Source of the DNA: a virus
Reading direction: 5' to 3' (one strand)
Length of the DNA: 21,741 nt
IMG/VR virus record: IMGVR_UViG_3300030108_003499
Location: 1-21,741 of that record
Shown here: positions 9,001-13,432 of the stretch, piece after piece
Layout of the letters: each line of letters opens with the position of its first letter
How positions within the stretch are numbered: the first letter of the stretch is position 1
Position numbers and translations under genes: made by a program
The notes under the pieces: generated by a model
The model's database searches: none
Seen by the model: the letters and a program-made list of their open reading frames with translations, nothing else
What the model was told of the DNA's origin: nothing

Positions 9001-11847
9001 TTATCAGAACCATCTGGAACCCAGTTATCATGGACAGGATCAGGTTTGGTCACAGCAACTAGAGATCCTAATGGCGCATCAATACCTGTTGGAGGTTTAA
9101 TAGTTTCAGTTGGATCAACAAGAGGATTTGGTTATCAACCATTAGTTTCTGCTGGTGGAACTGTTGGTATTGGTACATCAACTGGTAAAGTTTTATTCGT
9201 ATCAATTGGCAACTCTGGATCTGGTTATAGAGCAGGTATTCAAACTGTTGTCAATGTTGCTATTCAAACTGAAAGTTTTAGTGGTGCAGGAGTCTTTTCT
9301 ATCGGAACAGCAGCAGTATCTGACGGACACGTAACCAGTGTTGCAATTACAACTGACAGAGTGTTCTATGTGCCTAGAGACATAACAAATGTTGGTTACA
9401 CGTCCATTACAGGTCTTACAACTGTTACTACATCAACAGCACATAACTTATCTGTTGGTAATGAAATAGTATTATCTGGAATCGCATTTACTTGTGATTA
9501 CGCCCCAGCTGTTGGAGTTCAAAGTGCAATCTATACTAATACTACAGGTATAATGACAGTAACAACATCTGCTGCTCATGGTTTATCAACAACTGGTAAG
9601 AGTAGTGATGTTTTATTAACTGGACTTGGGTTCACTTGTGCTTTAGATAATGGTAGTGCACTTCATTATTATCCTCGTGCAAACTCTGTCACTAATCCAC
9701 ATGGTGGTGATCCAATTTACTGTGGCACACCTGTTATTGGCGTTGCAAGTGCGACTCAGTTTACAATAAATGCTGGTATATCTACAGTTCCAACTTTCTA
9801 TGTAACTGGTGGTAGTGCTCAACCGGTATTAATAGCACCTAGAGCAAATAATAACTCTGCAAGTAAACAAGATGTAGGATTTGATGGATCAACTGTTTTA
9901 CGAGTTCTGAGTGCAACTGAATTTGAAGTTAACACTGGTATATCAACAAGACCACATAATTATGCGAGATGTGGTAAAGTCAATCAACTTATGAAAGTTG
10001 TGATTGATGATCCACTATCATATAGTGATATTCCATTAGTCTATAGTGAAAATAGTCCCGGTATAGGTGGAACAGAAGCAAGGGCTGATGTGGTTGTAAG
10101 TCAAGGATCTACGGTCGTTGATTTTAAAATTACTAATCTTGGATTTGGATATGGTGTAAATCAGATATTAACACTTCCATTAGCCGGAATTGATACATAC
10201 TTCTCATCTGTCGGTATTCCAACTACGTCTAACGCTAATTTTGAAGAATTAGAATTAACCATCAATCAAGTTGATAGTGATCAGTTTACTGGTTGGGCAG
10301 TTGGACAACTACAAGTTCTAGACAACTTCTCCAATTTATTTGATGGATCAAGAAGAACATTCCCAATATCAGTTGGTGGTGATGCGTTGTCTATTCAATC
10401 AAGACCCGGATCTTTAGTAAAAGTTGAGGATACATTGTTTGTATTCATAAATGATATTCTACAAATACCCGGTGAATCATATTCATTCCCCGGTGGAGCT
10501 ACGATAACATTTGATGAACCACCAAAAGCGGAAGATACACTTAAGATACTATTTTATAGAGGAACAGGTGGTGCTGATGTTGTTGACAGAGATGTCATTC
10601 AAACAGTAAAAGTTGGTGATACGCTTACATTAGGTTATCATGATACTTTAGATCAAAAAGATTGGTTACAAGAGAACGATAGAAGTGTTGTAGAAATAAC
10701 ATCATCTAATTCTGTTGACACTAACGTATATAATGGGCCTGGTGTTTTTGAGGACACTAGAGAGAAGAGACCAGTTAAGTGGACAAAACAAACTGAGGAT
10801 CTGTTTATTGAGGGTAAAATTGTAAGTAAGAGTCGTGAACTATATGATGGAAGAATATTCCCAACTACAAATCTTATACAGTCTGTTGGTATTGGATCTA
10901 CAGTTGTATATGTAAGTAATTTAAGACCATTTTTCAACGCTAAAAATGAAAACTTAGTTAATACAGATTTCCAAAAAGATATTGTTATATTCAATAACGC
11001 TGAAAGAGTCGCTGCTGCTGCAACTGCTGTTGTATCTGCTGCAGGAACAATTACATCAGTTGTAATATCTGATGGTGGTAAAGGATACACAAGTGCTCCA
11101 ACTGTCACAATTCAAAATCCAGTTGGACTTGGAACAACTGCTCGTGCTGAGGCTACAGCGACTATTGCAAATGGTTCTGTATCTGCGATTACAGTTGGTG
11201 TTCAATCTGGAGTCGGATACACGGGAACTAATCCACCTGTTGTACTAATAGGTGCTCAACCAACTCTTACTGAGAGTAATACTGTTGTATCATTCACAGG
11301 TGACAGTGGTGTGATAAGTGGTATTGCAATAACAACAGTTGGTGGTATCACTCATCCTACAATACAACTAGATTTGGTCATTCCATATGATTCAGATTTA
11401 AGAAACTCTGATATAACACAAGGTGGAACAAATGCAATAACAGAATCTGCCATCGCAGCTGGTGATTATTTTGTAATTAAGAACTCAAATGTTGGTTCTG
11501 CAAGATCATCAATGGATTATGATGATGATAGCATCGTGGGTATTGGAACAACCTTTATAGATAATGTATATCGTGTTGCTGCTGTATCAGGTGTTACAAC
11601 TGATGCGGTTGGATTTGGACAAACTGCGTTAACAAGAGTCATTGTCAGCGTTGCAAATACTGCCGGACTTGTCGGACTTGCAAATAGTTCCTACTACGGA
11701 GACTACAGTTTTGGAAGAATTGTCATGTCTGATCGTAATGTTTCTCGTGCTTATACAGTAAATACATCTAATGGTATTACTGGAATCGAGACTGGTGTTA
11801 TATTAACAAGAAAGTCTTCCTTAAAAGTAGGAAGTTATACCACATAA
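1..11847 (+). CDS. Giant modular virion structural protein, 5' end outside window (YHYH-like domain; probable baseplate/fibre component)
   Basis: The reading frame is open from base 1 to the TAA at 11845-11847 with no stop, so the gene starts upstream; the GTG at 172 is only the first start-like codon inside the window. 3948 residues are visible. The protein is almost entirely beta-rich, Gly/Ser/Thr/Asn-rich and without membrane segments or a catalytic signature. Landmarks, by visible residue: a GPFHEHEG...MVGAQH motif (about 117-143); a YHYH-like domain (about 874-965); a helix-prone island (about 2081-2154); a conserved-looking block DGRTQMFFALVSDR (about 2241-2345); two tandem beta-sandwich copies (about 2405-2629); two INGVLQ-PG modules (about 2961-3020 and 3441-3525); and at least a dozen GxGY repeats. 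The next gene is gp8-like, so it occupies the place of T4 gene 7 (baseplate wedge), but T4 gp7 is about 1000 residues and I could not align it. Similar giant proteins are usual in marine T4-like phages. Structural role is confident; the gp7 equivalence is inference. Confidence 0.85.
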   Translation: MVDSVNNTYKLVTKDVNILRIGDKVSTHETLASGSQWGDKITSSFDPISNKEYIVTDVFDENTCLITGTGISDPRKVTKITRRISKIDSDLHPNLNKFTANIQNIYLKPDIGTVNGVPYYGPFHEHEGKKMVGAQHVPFPHDFIIPNPDSNKILVASSSLPFTGVSKLNPKFQKYTFSGTYNLNDEEIKITDQVDHNYFTGDAVYYTPEKTKVTNTLPDGTVVVQEFISSQIFDEGLYFVKRIDANTVKFAKSQSDINSDNFVKVKTPDGVDNVTITSNDIEKYEFNGKLIESQKLFREISTPVSDGHIHKTVPGYTGILVNGVEILNYKSKNAVYHGTLDSVDVVSSGEDYDVINPPILSITDNVGSGATGTCAVKGSFKEIRVLDSGFDYIEEPVIKITGGNGNNANAVAKLNTVQHEVIFNGDGVGLGTIFDSSGAGIGTTVPNGKPDSIGFSTYHKFRTGERVIYDPLGGVPVLGLSTDATYYVSSQSEYSIKLHPTYDEAVSGVGTISLTKPFGNGVQSFKSLNGKAILSSVVLIDKGSGYENKQKTCNSIGINTSLNTINIKNHDFKTGEIVRYSFDGTTINGLSTSLDYYVTVVDENSFKLSNVGVGTTVKSFYFDTKQYNDLRSVGLGTHKFNYPPINVEVIGRVGISSIAGKTYDAIVQPIVRGEITSINLTNNGVGYGASEILNFNRKPEVDLYSGKDAVIIPVVANGRIVDVSVSYGGTDYNSPPDLVVLGIGSDAKLTPELNSSGNIVSVNIQSGGIGYGVSTTFVRVDAAGKGVKVEPVIQKWTVNEVSKNLLNLNDDDVFISKPVNSDYGLQCSYAYAPRNLRKISYASDADGNILYGKKDLNLVNGVESDNDSHSPILGYAYDGNPIYGPFGFINKTGGNIVQLSSGYVDESTKKANRPPTSVFPPEFFVEDFTFKPSNDDTVLDQNNGRFCVTPEYPNGTYAYFATFDTTAASDGVFKNFKKPKFPYLIGENYNSKPNRFNYLRSSSQEYYDLEKSNHVRNTYPYSLNKDFSGYDYFLQSNNYVTQDSVIDFAERGNVTRVGILSEGINYQINDTVVFDDSVESYFKATAKVSKVSGPDISEVSYSTLTRSNIEFYPAGRGLFVGIASTSLQLKNNTLVNVGGLSTTDANLKGTYNIGISTVKLELTQDIEAPSSTGDDFISFFPVRGDLKSIRENDVFKVGVGTEQIKVLNVDELSKRIRVLRRHNNTTGVSHTASVVLEELPRSFSFDIGVSTTYSARRNREYYFNPAEAVGISTPADVAAVGVGTIRQISNPGAGKTQIFIPSRAIYLPDHGLETGDIVTYQLNATNETAINVKFQRAVPENDETLFQNAPLFVGKISNDFIGLSTVKIGIGSTGGFVGLGATISDVAGLGTQSLIYFMNVGVGTNHSLKTQYPVITGEIKRNLVSVVGTATHGLLDNDTVVIDASSGLSTTVTVKYNVANRKAVFNPLSFNDSGITSATSSTGIPNTINIADHGLVTGQKVIHTFTGSESSLTNNKEYYVYVIDSNKISLVENGYEVTRSKPDFVKVAITTAGVLSPINPSVKIFRGSTVNFDLSDSSLSYIQNTSSLPAFTFKLYKDNSFTEEYNTNGTSNVFEVTNTGTVGVTADAKLTLKVNKNTPSLLYYKLNAIETNENKLENKQIVVDNEVDLNNQLIVKDSKFSGTFKITSTGSTTFTYDLDSIPEASSFTSSDSTLKYSTISTTAYGGVKEVSVIDGGGGYLDVPGITTVTSNVGTGVVLESFSSNIGKVTKTTLDNIGFDYPSDFTLEPDLIFPQVLRITPLTGFKSIGITSLGKGYIQNPSLVVLDGVTKKQITDVDLRYRPDELFVEILKNSESMNAATPTIIPTGNSNGIRVSNLVYDNDGQHVTATIKNAFSGVVGYSGTYIDPFPFTVGDKVLVENASVGVGSTASGFNSSGYDYARFEITEVTPNFGGIGTVKYDMSNYLSQNVEYPGVFDTVNSVATLIPDKWFPQFDIELQPNKFRVGDEVESFDSTGTQIKGTVFDWNNSSKYLTVESNREFEIDKLIQQVRFRGERIGGKTYASPTGAKGLIKEIIKFEGKYNLDYFSTVKDGFEYNTGFLNDELQRVHDNNYYHAFSYAIKSKVQIKEWEDIVSSLNHTAGFKKFSDLQVESDKLSTSSSRLSSIDPTKSVVTTLVDLISVQSLNTVYDFDLATENYLQGVDKPFSDEINFHTRLITDYSESVSNRVVKIDDISNIFNNNARSTQYADVFRNALTDGRTQMFFALVSDRLFTGERQITIVNTLHDTGRGQTMLNQYGDMETVLDLGNFDYVIEGNESVLRYYPNKFKLNNYNVVLWSYQLDTQKLGISTDTVSCGSTTIPGAPTNPTTGLNGSLISIATTAVSIAGGAAGTVFTLGGIGTNISGHRSAKVLVSVEAKGGTLNGSVEYDQVSLIHDGTNVGFQEYGQLTIHSVDAYSSTSNIGTYFPFMDGNDLVLSYTPDVGMTTAHISALAIGIATEGYIGIGSYDFSYAEMSAQTTGISSSSTPIPVGIASYSNEYDAAYVIVQIADVLNGSYELTEVVMIDDYDGSDPENVMLTEFGNVKVGTAFAGLGTISARRTGTDDDITELTFVPNAGIGVSITTFMNALRPEENTSLLPSEATREVGGEAIKDLTNASLESGFAIYEGTEVSIKRKFALENDGNPIFKKPYDGSSSEIIDLTNNIITIPNHFFTTGQKVNYSAGAGTSIGISTAPFSMPESVFIIKKGEDKVQVALTAENALKQIALPIGLSTVGIGTSHTFTAIDANQKVLVAIDNAIQSPIAGTSVTTTIDRSYTIGDDVIHFSGITSFFGADYIQVGSGTTSEIMKIISVGIGTTNAIKVRRGWLGTTIRAREGGALVEKIRGNYNIVENEINFIEAPPGKNPISSTTNPPSERDFVGITTSSSFQGRVFTRTGVTGGTEETYTDNYLFDDLSQGFNGLTKDFDLTHSGGTAITGVATNNALILINGVLQAPGSNGNFTLSEPSGTQLSWTGSGLVTATRDPNGASIPVGGLIVSVGSTRGFGYQPLVSAGGTVGIGTSTGKVLFVSIGNSGSGYRAGIQTVVNVAIQTESFSGAGVFSIGTAAVSDGHVTSVAITTDRVFYVPRDITNVGYTSITGLTTVTTSTAHNLSVGNEIVLSGIAFTCDYAPAVGVQSAIYTNTTGIMTVTTSAAHGLSTTGKSSDVLLTGLGFTCALDNGSALHYYPRANSVTNPHGGDPIYCGTPVIGVASATQFTINAGISTVPTFYVTGGSAQPVLIAPRANNNSASKQDVGFDGSTVLRVLSATEFEVNTGISTRPHNYARCGKVNQLMKVVIDDPLSYSDIPLVYSENSPGIGGTEARADVVVSQGSTVVDFKITNLGFGYGVNQILTLPLAGIDTYFSSVGIPTTSNANFEELELTINQVDSDQFTGWAVGQLQVLDNFSNLFDGSRRTFPISVGGDALSIQSRPGSLVKVEDTLFVFINDILQIPGESYSFPGGATITFDEPPKAEDTLKILFYRGTGGADVVDRDVIQTVKVGDTLTLGYHDTLDQKDWLQENDRSVVEITSSNSVDTNVYNGPGVFEDTREKRPVKWTKQTEDLFIEGKIVSKSRELYDGRIFPTTNLIQSVGIGSTVVYVSNLRPFFNAKNENLVNTDFQKDIVIFNNAERVAAAATAVVSAAGTITSVVISDGGKGYTSAPTVTIQNPVGLGTTARAEATATIANGSVSAITVGVQSGVGYTGTNPPVVLIGAQPTLTESNTVVSFTGDSGVISGIAITTVGGITHPTIQLDLVIPYDSDLRNSDITQGGTNAITESAIAAGDYFVIKNSNVGSARSSMDYDDDSIVGIGTTFIDNVYRVAAVSGVTTDAVGFGQTALTRVIVSVANTAGLVGLANSSYYGDYSFGRIVMSDRNVSRAYTVNTSNGITGIETGVILTRKSSLKVGSYTT
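349..429 (+). other. GPFHEHEG-MVGAQH motif near N-terminal side of giant protein
   Basis: Residues about 117-143 of the visible protein read YYGPFHEHEGKKMVGAQHV and then PFPHDF. The cluster of four histidines (HEH, QH, PH) is exceptional in a protein otherwise poor in histidine. From memory, similar Y-x-G-P-[FY]-H-x-H...M-V-G-x-x-H strings occur in structural proteins of marine T4-like phages. Metal binding is possible because of the histidines but is inference. Confidence 0.4.
1021..2340 (+). repeat. Cluster of GxGY beta repeats in giant protein
   Basis: Six related units occur, each a beta strand followed by G-x-x-Y and a short hydrophobic strand: VVSSGEDYDVINPP (1021), RVLDSGFDYIEEPV (1141), VLIDKGSGYENK (near 1612), NLTNNGVGYGASE (near 2035), VSYGGTDYNSPPD (near 2170) and NIQSGGIGYGVST (near 2290). 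The best-formed copies match the widespread phage and adhesin pattern V-x-[DN]-G-G-x-G-Y-x-x-x-P-x-V. Further copies occur near 3170, 5180, 5290, 5410, 9100, 9200, 10115 and 11050. Confidence 0.6.
2620..2895 (+). other. Degenerate YHYH-type domain within giant protein
   Basis: Residues about 874-965 contain GYAYDGNPIYGPFGF, then after about 45 residues LDQNNGRF, TPEYPNG and TYAYFATFD. This follows the order of the YHYH family: a D-G-x-P-I-Y-G core, an L-D-x-x-N-G-R segment and a terminal G-T-Y-H-Y-H-x-T. Here the terminal motif reads GTYAYFAT, so both histidines of the name-giving YHYH are lost (H to A and H to F) while the scaffold residues are kept. The following KFPYLIGENY segment may be part of the same unit. 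The domain assignment rests on motif recognition only. Confidence 0.65.
6241..6460 (+). other. Helix-prone, histidine- and tyrosine-containing island in giant protein
   Basis: Residues about 2081-2154 break the beta-repeat pattern. They contain LNDELQRVHDNNYYHAFSYA, followed by KSKVQIKEWEDIVSSLNHTA and GFKKFSDLQVES. The charge pattern (Q, R, K, E, D, W) and lack of Gly/Thr repeats suggest helices. From memory a similar D-N-x-[YF]-Y-x-x-F-S-Y...W-x-x-x-V...H-x-A-G-[FT] string occurs in other large T4-like structural proteins. It may be the conserved core that anchors this protein in the baseplate, which is inference. Confidence 0.4.
7213..7887 (+). repeat. Tandem pair of diverged ~90-residue beta-sandwich domains
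   Basis: Copy 1 (7213-7482) runs from AKVLVSVEA through LNGSVEYDQVSLIHDG, EYGQLTIHS, IGTYFPFMDGNDLVLSYTP and VGMTTAHISALAIG. Copy 2 (7606-7887) runs from AYVIVQIAD through LNGSYELTEVVMIDD, EFGNVKVG, LGTISARRTG, ITELTFVPN and IGVSITTFMNALR. The elements are in the same order with similar spacing, so this is an internal duplication. Identity is low and the DNA does not match over long runs. A jelly-roll or Ig-like sandwich is the likely fold. Confidence 0.6.
8461..8700 (+). other. E-I-M-K-I / R-G-x-x-G-T module in giant protein
   Basis: This segment reads ADYIQVGSGTTSEIMKI, then after a G-I-G-T turn VRRGWLGTTIRAREGG, then GNYNIVENEINFIEAPPG. The pattern resembles a phage module of the form Y-I-x-I-x-x-E-x-M-x-I...V-x-R-G-x-x-G-T...H-x-x-G. 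A related copy lies in the downstream DUF4815-type gene at about 19874-20020 (IKIRDEIIKYTG, then TGITRQQDSTLAKNY). Confidence 0.5.
8881..10575 (+). repeat. Two INGVLQ-PG modules within giant protein
   Basis: Copy 1 (8881-9060) contains KDFDLTHSGG, ALILINGVLQAPGSNGNF and LSWTGSG. Copy 2 (10321-10575) contains RRTFPISVGG, LFVFINDILQIPGESYSF, ATITFDEPPKAEDTLKIL and FYRG. Both follow the recurrent phage tail-protein pattern in which a strand LxVxINGVxQxPGxxYxxxGxxIxFxxxPxxGDxIxI forms a compact beta domain. Here they lie about 1.4 kb apart, separated by H-G-L and GxGY type modules. Confidence 0.55.
11041..11265 (+). repeat. Well-conserved tandem pair of GxGY repeats near C-terminus of giant protein
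   Basis: The pair reads ITSVVISDGGKGYTSAPTVT, an inter-repeat VGLGTTARAEATATIANG, and then VSAITVGVQSGVGYTG and NPPVVLIGA. It follows an Ala/Val low-complexity stretch (11011-11046, VAAAATAVVSAAG). This is the closest match in the window to the textbook V-x-G-G-x-G-Y-x-x-A-P-x-V repeat and is presumably a short beta-helix or beta-prism segment. Confidence 0.65.
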
Positions 11848-11850
11848 ATA
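11843..11850 (+). promoter_or_regulatory. Possible T4-type late promoter upstream of gp8-like gene
   Basis: CATAAATA overlaps the stop codon of the giant gene and lies about 20 bases before the gp8-like ATG at 11870. It fits the T4 late -10 element TATAAATA and the NATAAATA form described for marine T4-like phages. A second, weaker CTAAATA (11862-11868) touches the start codon. The sequence is A+T-rich, so such octamers also arise by chance; position in one of the few intergenic gaps is the main support. Confidence 0.35.
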
Positions 11851-11869
11851 ACTAAAAAATTCTAAATAA

Positions 11870-13426
11870 ATGTCTGCCATAATAACTGACCAGATAAGAA
11901 TATTAAATGCGAAGAATTTTGTAGCTGGAGTATCTTCATCATCTAATTCTTATTATACTTTTGTCGGTTTGACTGAGCCGACAAAAATTCAAGCAACATG
12001 GAATAATAATCCCCCTGCGCCCATTGATAGTTTCAATGATCAGAATGATTATTATGACACAATGATTGCTTTAAAAAAAGTAACAGCAAGTGACGTAAAA
12101 CAAGTCGTAAGAAAAAATAGTTGGACTTCAGGGACAACATTTGATTATTACAGACCAGATTATAGTATTAACAATCCACCAAAAAATGGACAAGGTACAA
12201 CTTTATATAATGCGACTTATTATGTGGTTAACAGTGATTTTAGAGTTTACATTTGTTTAGAAAATGGTACTAATCCTGAGAACCCTGATGGTAAACCATC
12301 CCTTGATGAACCAACGTTTACGGATTTAGAACCAAAAGCTGCAGGATCAAGTGGAGATGGATATATCTGGAAATATCTTTACACGATAAAACCATCTGAG
12401 TTGGTTAAATTTGACTCTACTGAATATATGCCAGTTCCATCTGATTGGTCAACTGGTAGTGATAATTCTTCTGTCAGAGACAACGCGGTTGATGGTGGAA
12501 TTAAAGTAGTTGTTATTCAAAATAGAGGTGTAGGATTAGGAACTGCAAATAGAACATACACAAGAGTCCCAATAAAAGGGGATGGAAGTGGAGCAGAGTG
12601 TACTGTAACAGTTAACGCTGATCAACAAGTCGGGTCTGTTGTGGTTACAAATCAGGGGTCTGGATACACATTTGGAACTGTTGATATCGTAGCTGGTGGT
12701 CTACCAAGACCAGATTCTTATCCTCAACTTGATGTTATTATTCCACCACAAGGTGGACATGGTAAGGACATTTATAAAGAACTAGGAGCATCTAATGCTT
12801 TAGTTTATTCACGTATTGAAAATGATCCAGAAAATCCTGACTTTATTACTGGAAATGAAATATCAAGGATAGGTATTATTGAAAATCCACAAGCATTTGG
12901 ATCTTCATCTTTACTTACCTTAGATAAAGCTAGTGCAGCATATGCTTTAAGACTAACTGGCACTGGTTATAGTTCAGCAACTTTTACACCAGACTCAATC
13001 ATTACACAAACAATTGGAACTGGTGTGACCGCAATTGGTAAGGTTCTTGGATATGATCAAGTTACTGGTGTTTTAAAATATTGGCAAGACCGTACTATGG
13101 CAGGTTTCACAACGGTTGGATTAGGAACCACTGCGCCCATACATGGATTTAATGCTGATAGATTTACTGCTGATATTTCTGATGGAGGTAATTTCAGCAT
13201 TGTTCCTAATAATGGTTCTGACACATTAGCGATTCAAACATCATTTAGCGGTCTATCTACCTCAATAAATAATAAGACATATTACCTTGGTCAAACATTT
13301 ACAAATGGTGTGTCAAACCCAGAGGTTAAAAAATACTCTGGTAATATAATATATGTTGATCATCGACCAGCCATCACCCGTTCTTCTAATCAAAAAGAAG
13401 ATATTAAAGTTATATTGCAATTCTAA
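11870..13426 (+). CDS. 8: Baseplate wedge subunit gp8-like
   Basis: Wedge component of the T4-type baseplate, expected to contact gp6, gp7 and gp10 in the assembled wedge. Of 518 residues, three parts align by eye with T4 gp8: an N-terminal strand then YYTFVGLTEPT (T4: IFITFGRSEPW); a central GDGYIWKYLYTIKP...TEYMPVP (T4: GDGYVWEYLFEIPP...NEYIVVP); and the C-terminus SGNIIYVDHRPAITR...KEDIKVILQF (T4: SGEMIYMENRPPIIM...TEEINILFTF). T4 gp8 has 334 residues; the extra length lies in two insertions, one after TEYMPVP carrying a GxGY repeat (about 209-277) and one before SGNIIYV. Start ATG is supported by the N-terminal alignment. No Shine-Dalgarno-like purine run precedes it. The DUF4815-type gene follows after 6 bases, suggesting cotranscription. 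Confidence 0.9.
   Translation: MSAIITDQIRILNAKNFVAGVSSSSNSYYTFVGLTEPTKIQATWNNNPPAPIDSFNDQNDYYDTMIALKKVTASDVKQVVRKNSWTSGTTFDYYRPDYSINNPPKNGQGTTLYNATYYVVNSDFRVYICLENGTNPENPDGKPSLDEPTFTDLEPKAAGSSGDGYIWKYLYTIKPSELVKFDSTEYMPVPSDWSTGSDNSSVRDNAVDGGIKVVVIQNRGVGLGTANRTYTRVPIKGDGSGAECTVTVNADQQVGSVVVTNQGSGYTFGTVDIVAGGLPRPDSYPQLDVIIPPQGGHGKDIYKELGASNALVYSRIENDPENPDFITGNEISRIGIIENPQAFGSSSLLTLDKASAAYALRLTGTGYSSATFTPDSIITQTIGTGVTAIGKVLGYDQVTGVLKYWQDRTMAGFTTVGLGTTAPIHGFNADRFTADISDGGNFSIVPNNGSDTLAIQTSFSGLSTSINNKTYYLGQTFTNGVSNPEVKKYSGNIIYVDHRPAITRSSNQKEDIKVILQF
12494..12700 (+). repeat. GxGY beta-repeat insertion inside gp8-like gene
   Basis: Residues about 209-277 of the gp8-like protein read IKVVVIQNRGVGLGTANR, then AECTVTVNADQQ, then VGSVVVTNQGSGYTFGTVDI. 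This is the same module type as in the neighbouring giant genes, including the V-G-L-G-T turn. It has no counterpart at this place in T4 gp8 as I recall that sequence. Confidence 0.6.
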
Positions 13427-13432
13427 TCACCC

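Noticed and set aside
10653-11108. 151-residue minus-strand frame
   Set aside because: It lies fully inside the giant gene, has no plausible start context, and its translation is the low-complexity shadow of the Gly/Thr/Val repeats.
1021-11265. Repeated protein modules as a CRISPR array or DNA tandem repeat
   Set aside because: Copies vary in length, spacing and DNA sequence and keep the reading frame, so they are diverged protein domains.
11848-11869. Intergenic gap as a terminator
   Set aside because: No stem-loop followed by a T-run is visible in any of the gaps.
13264-13271. AATAAATA inside gp8 as a late promoter for the DUF4815-type gene
   Set aside because: It lies about 160 bases inside the upstream gene in A+T-rich coding sequence (it encodes part of an Asn/Lys run), so chance is the simpler explanation.
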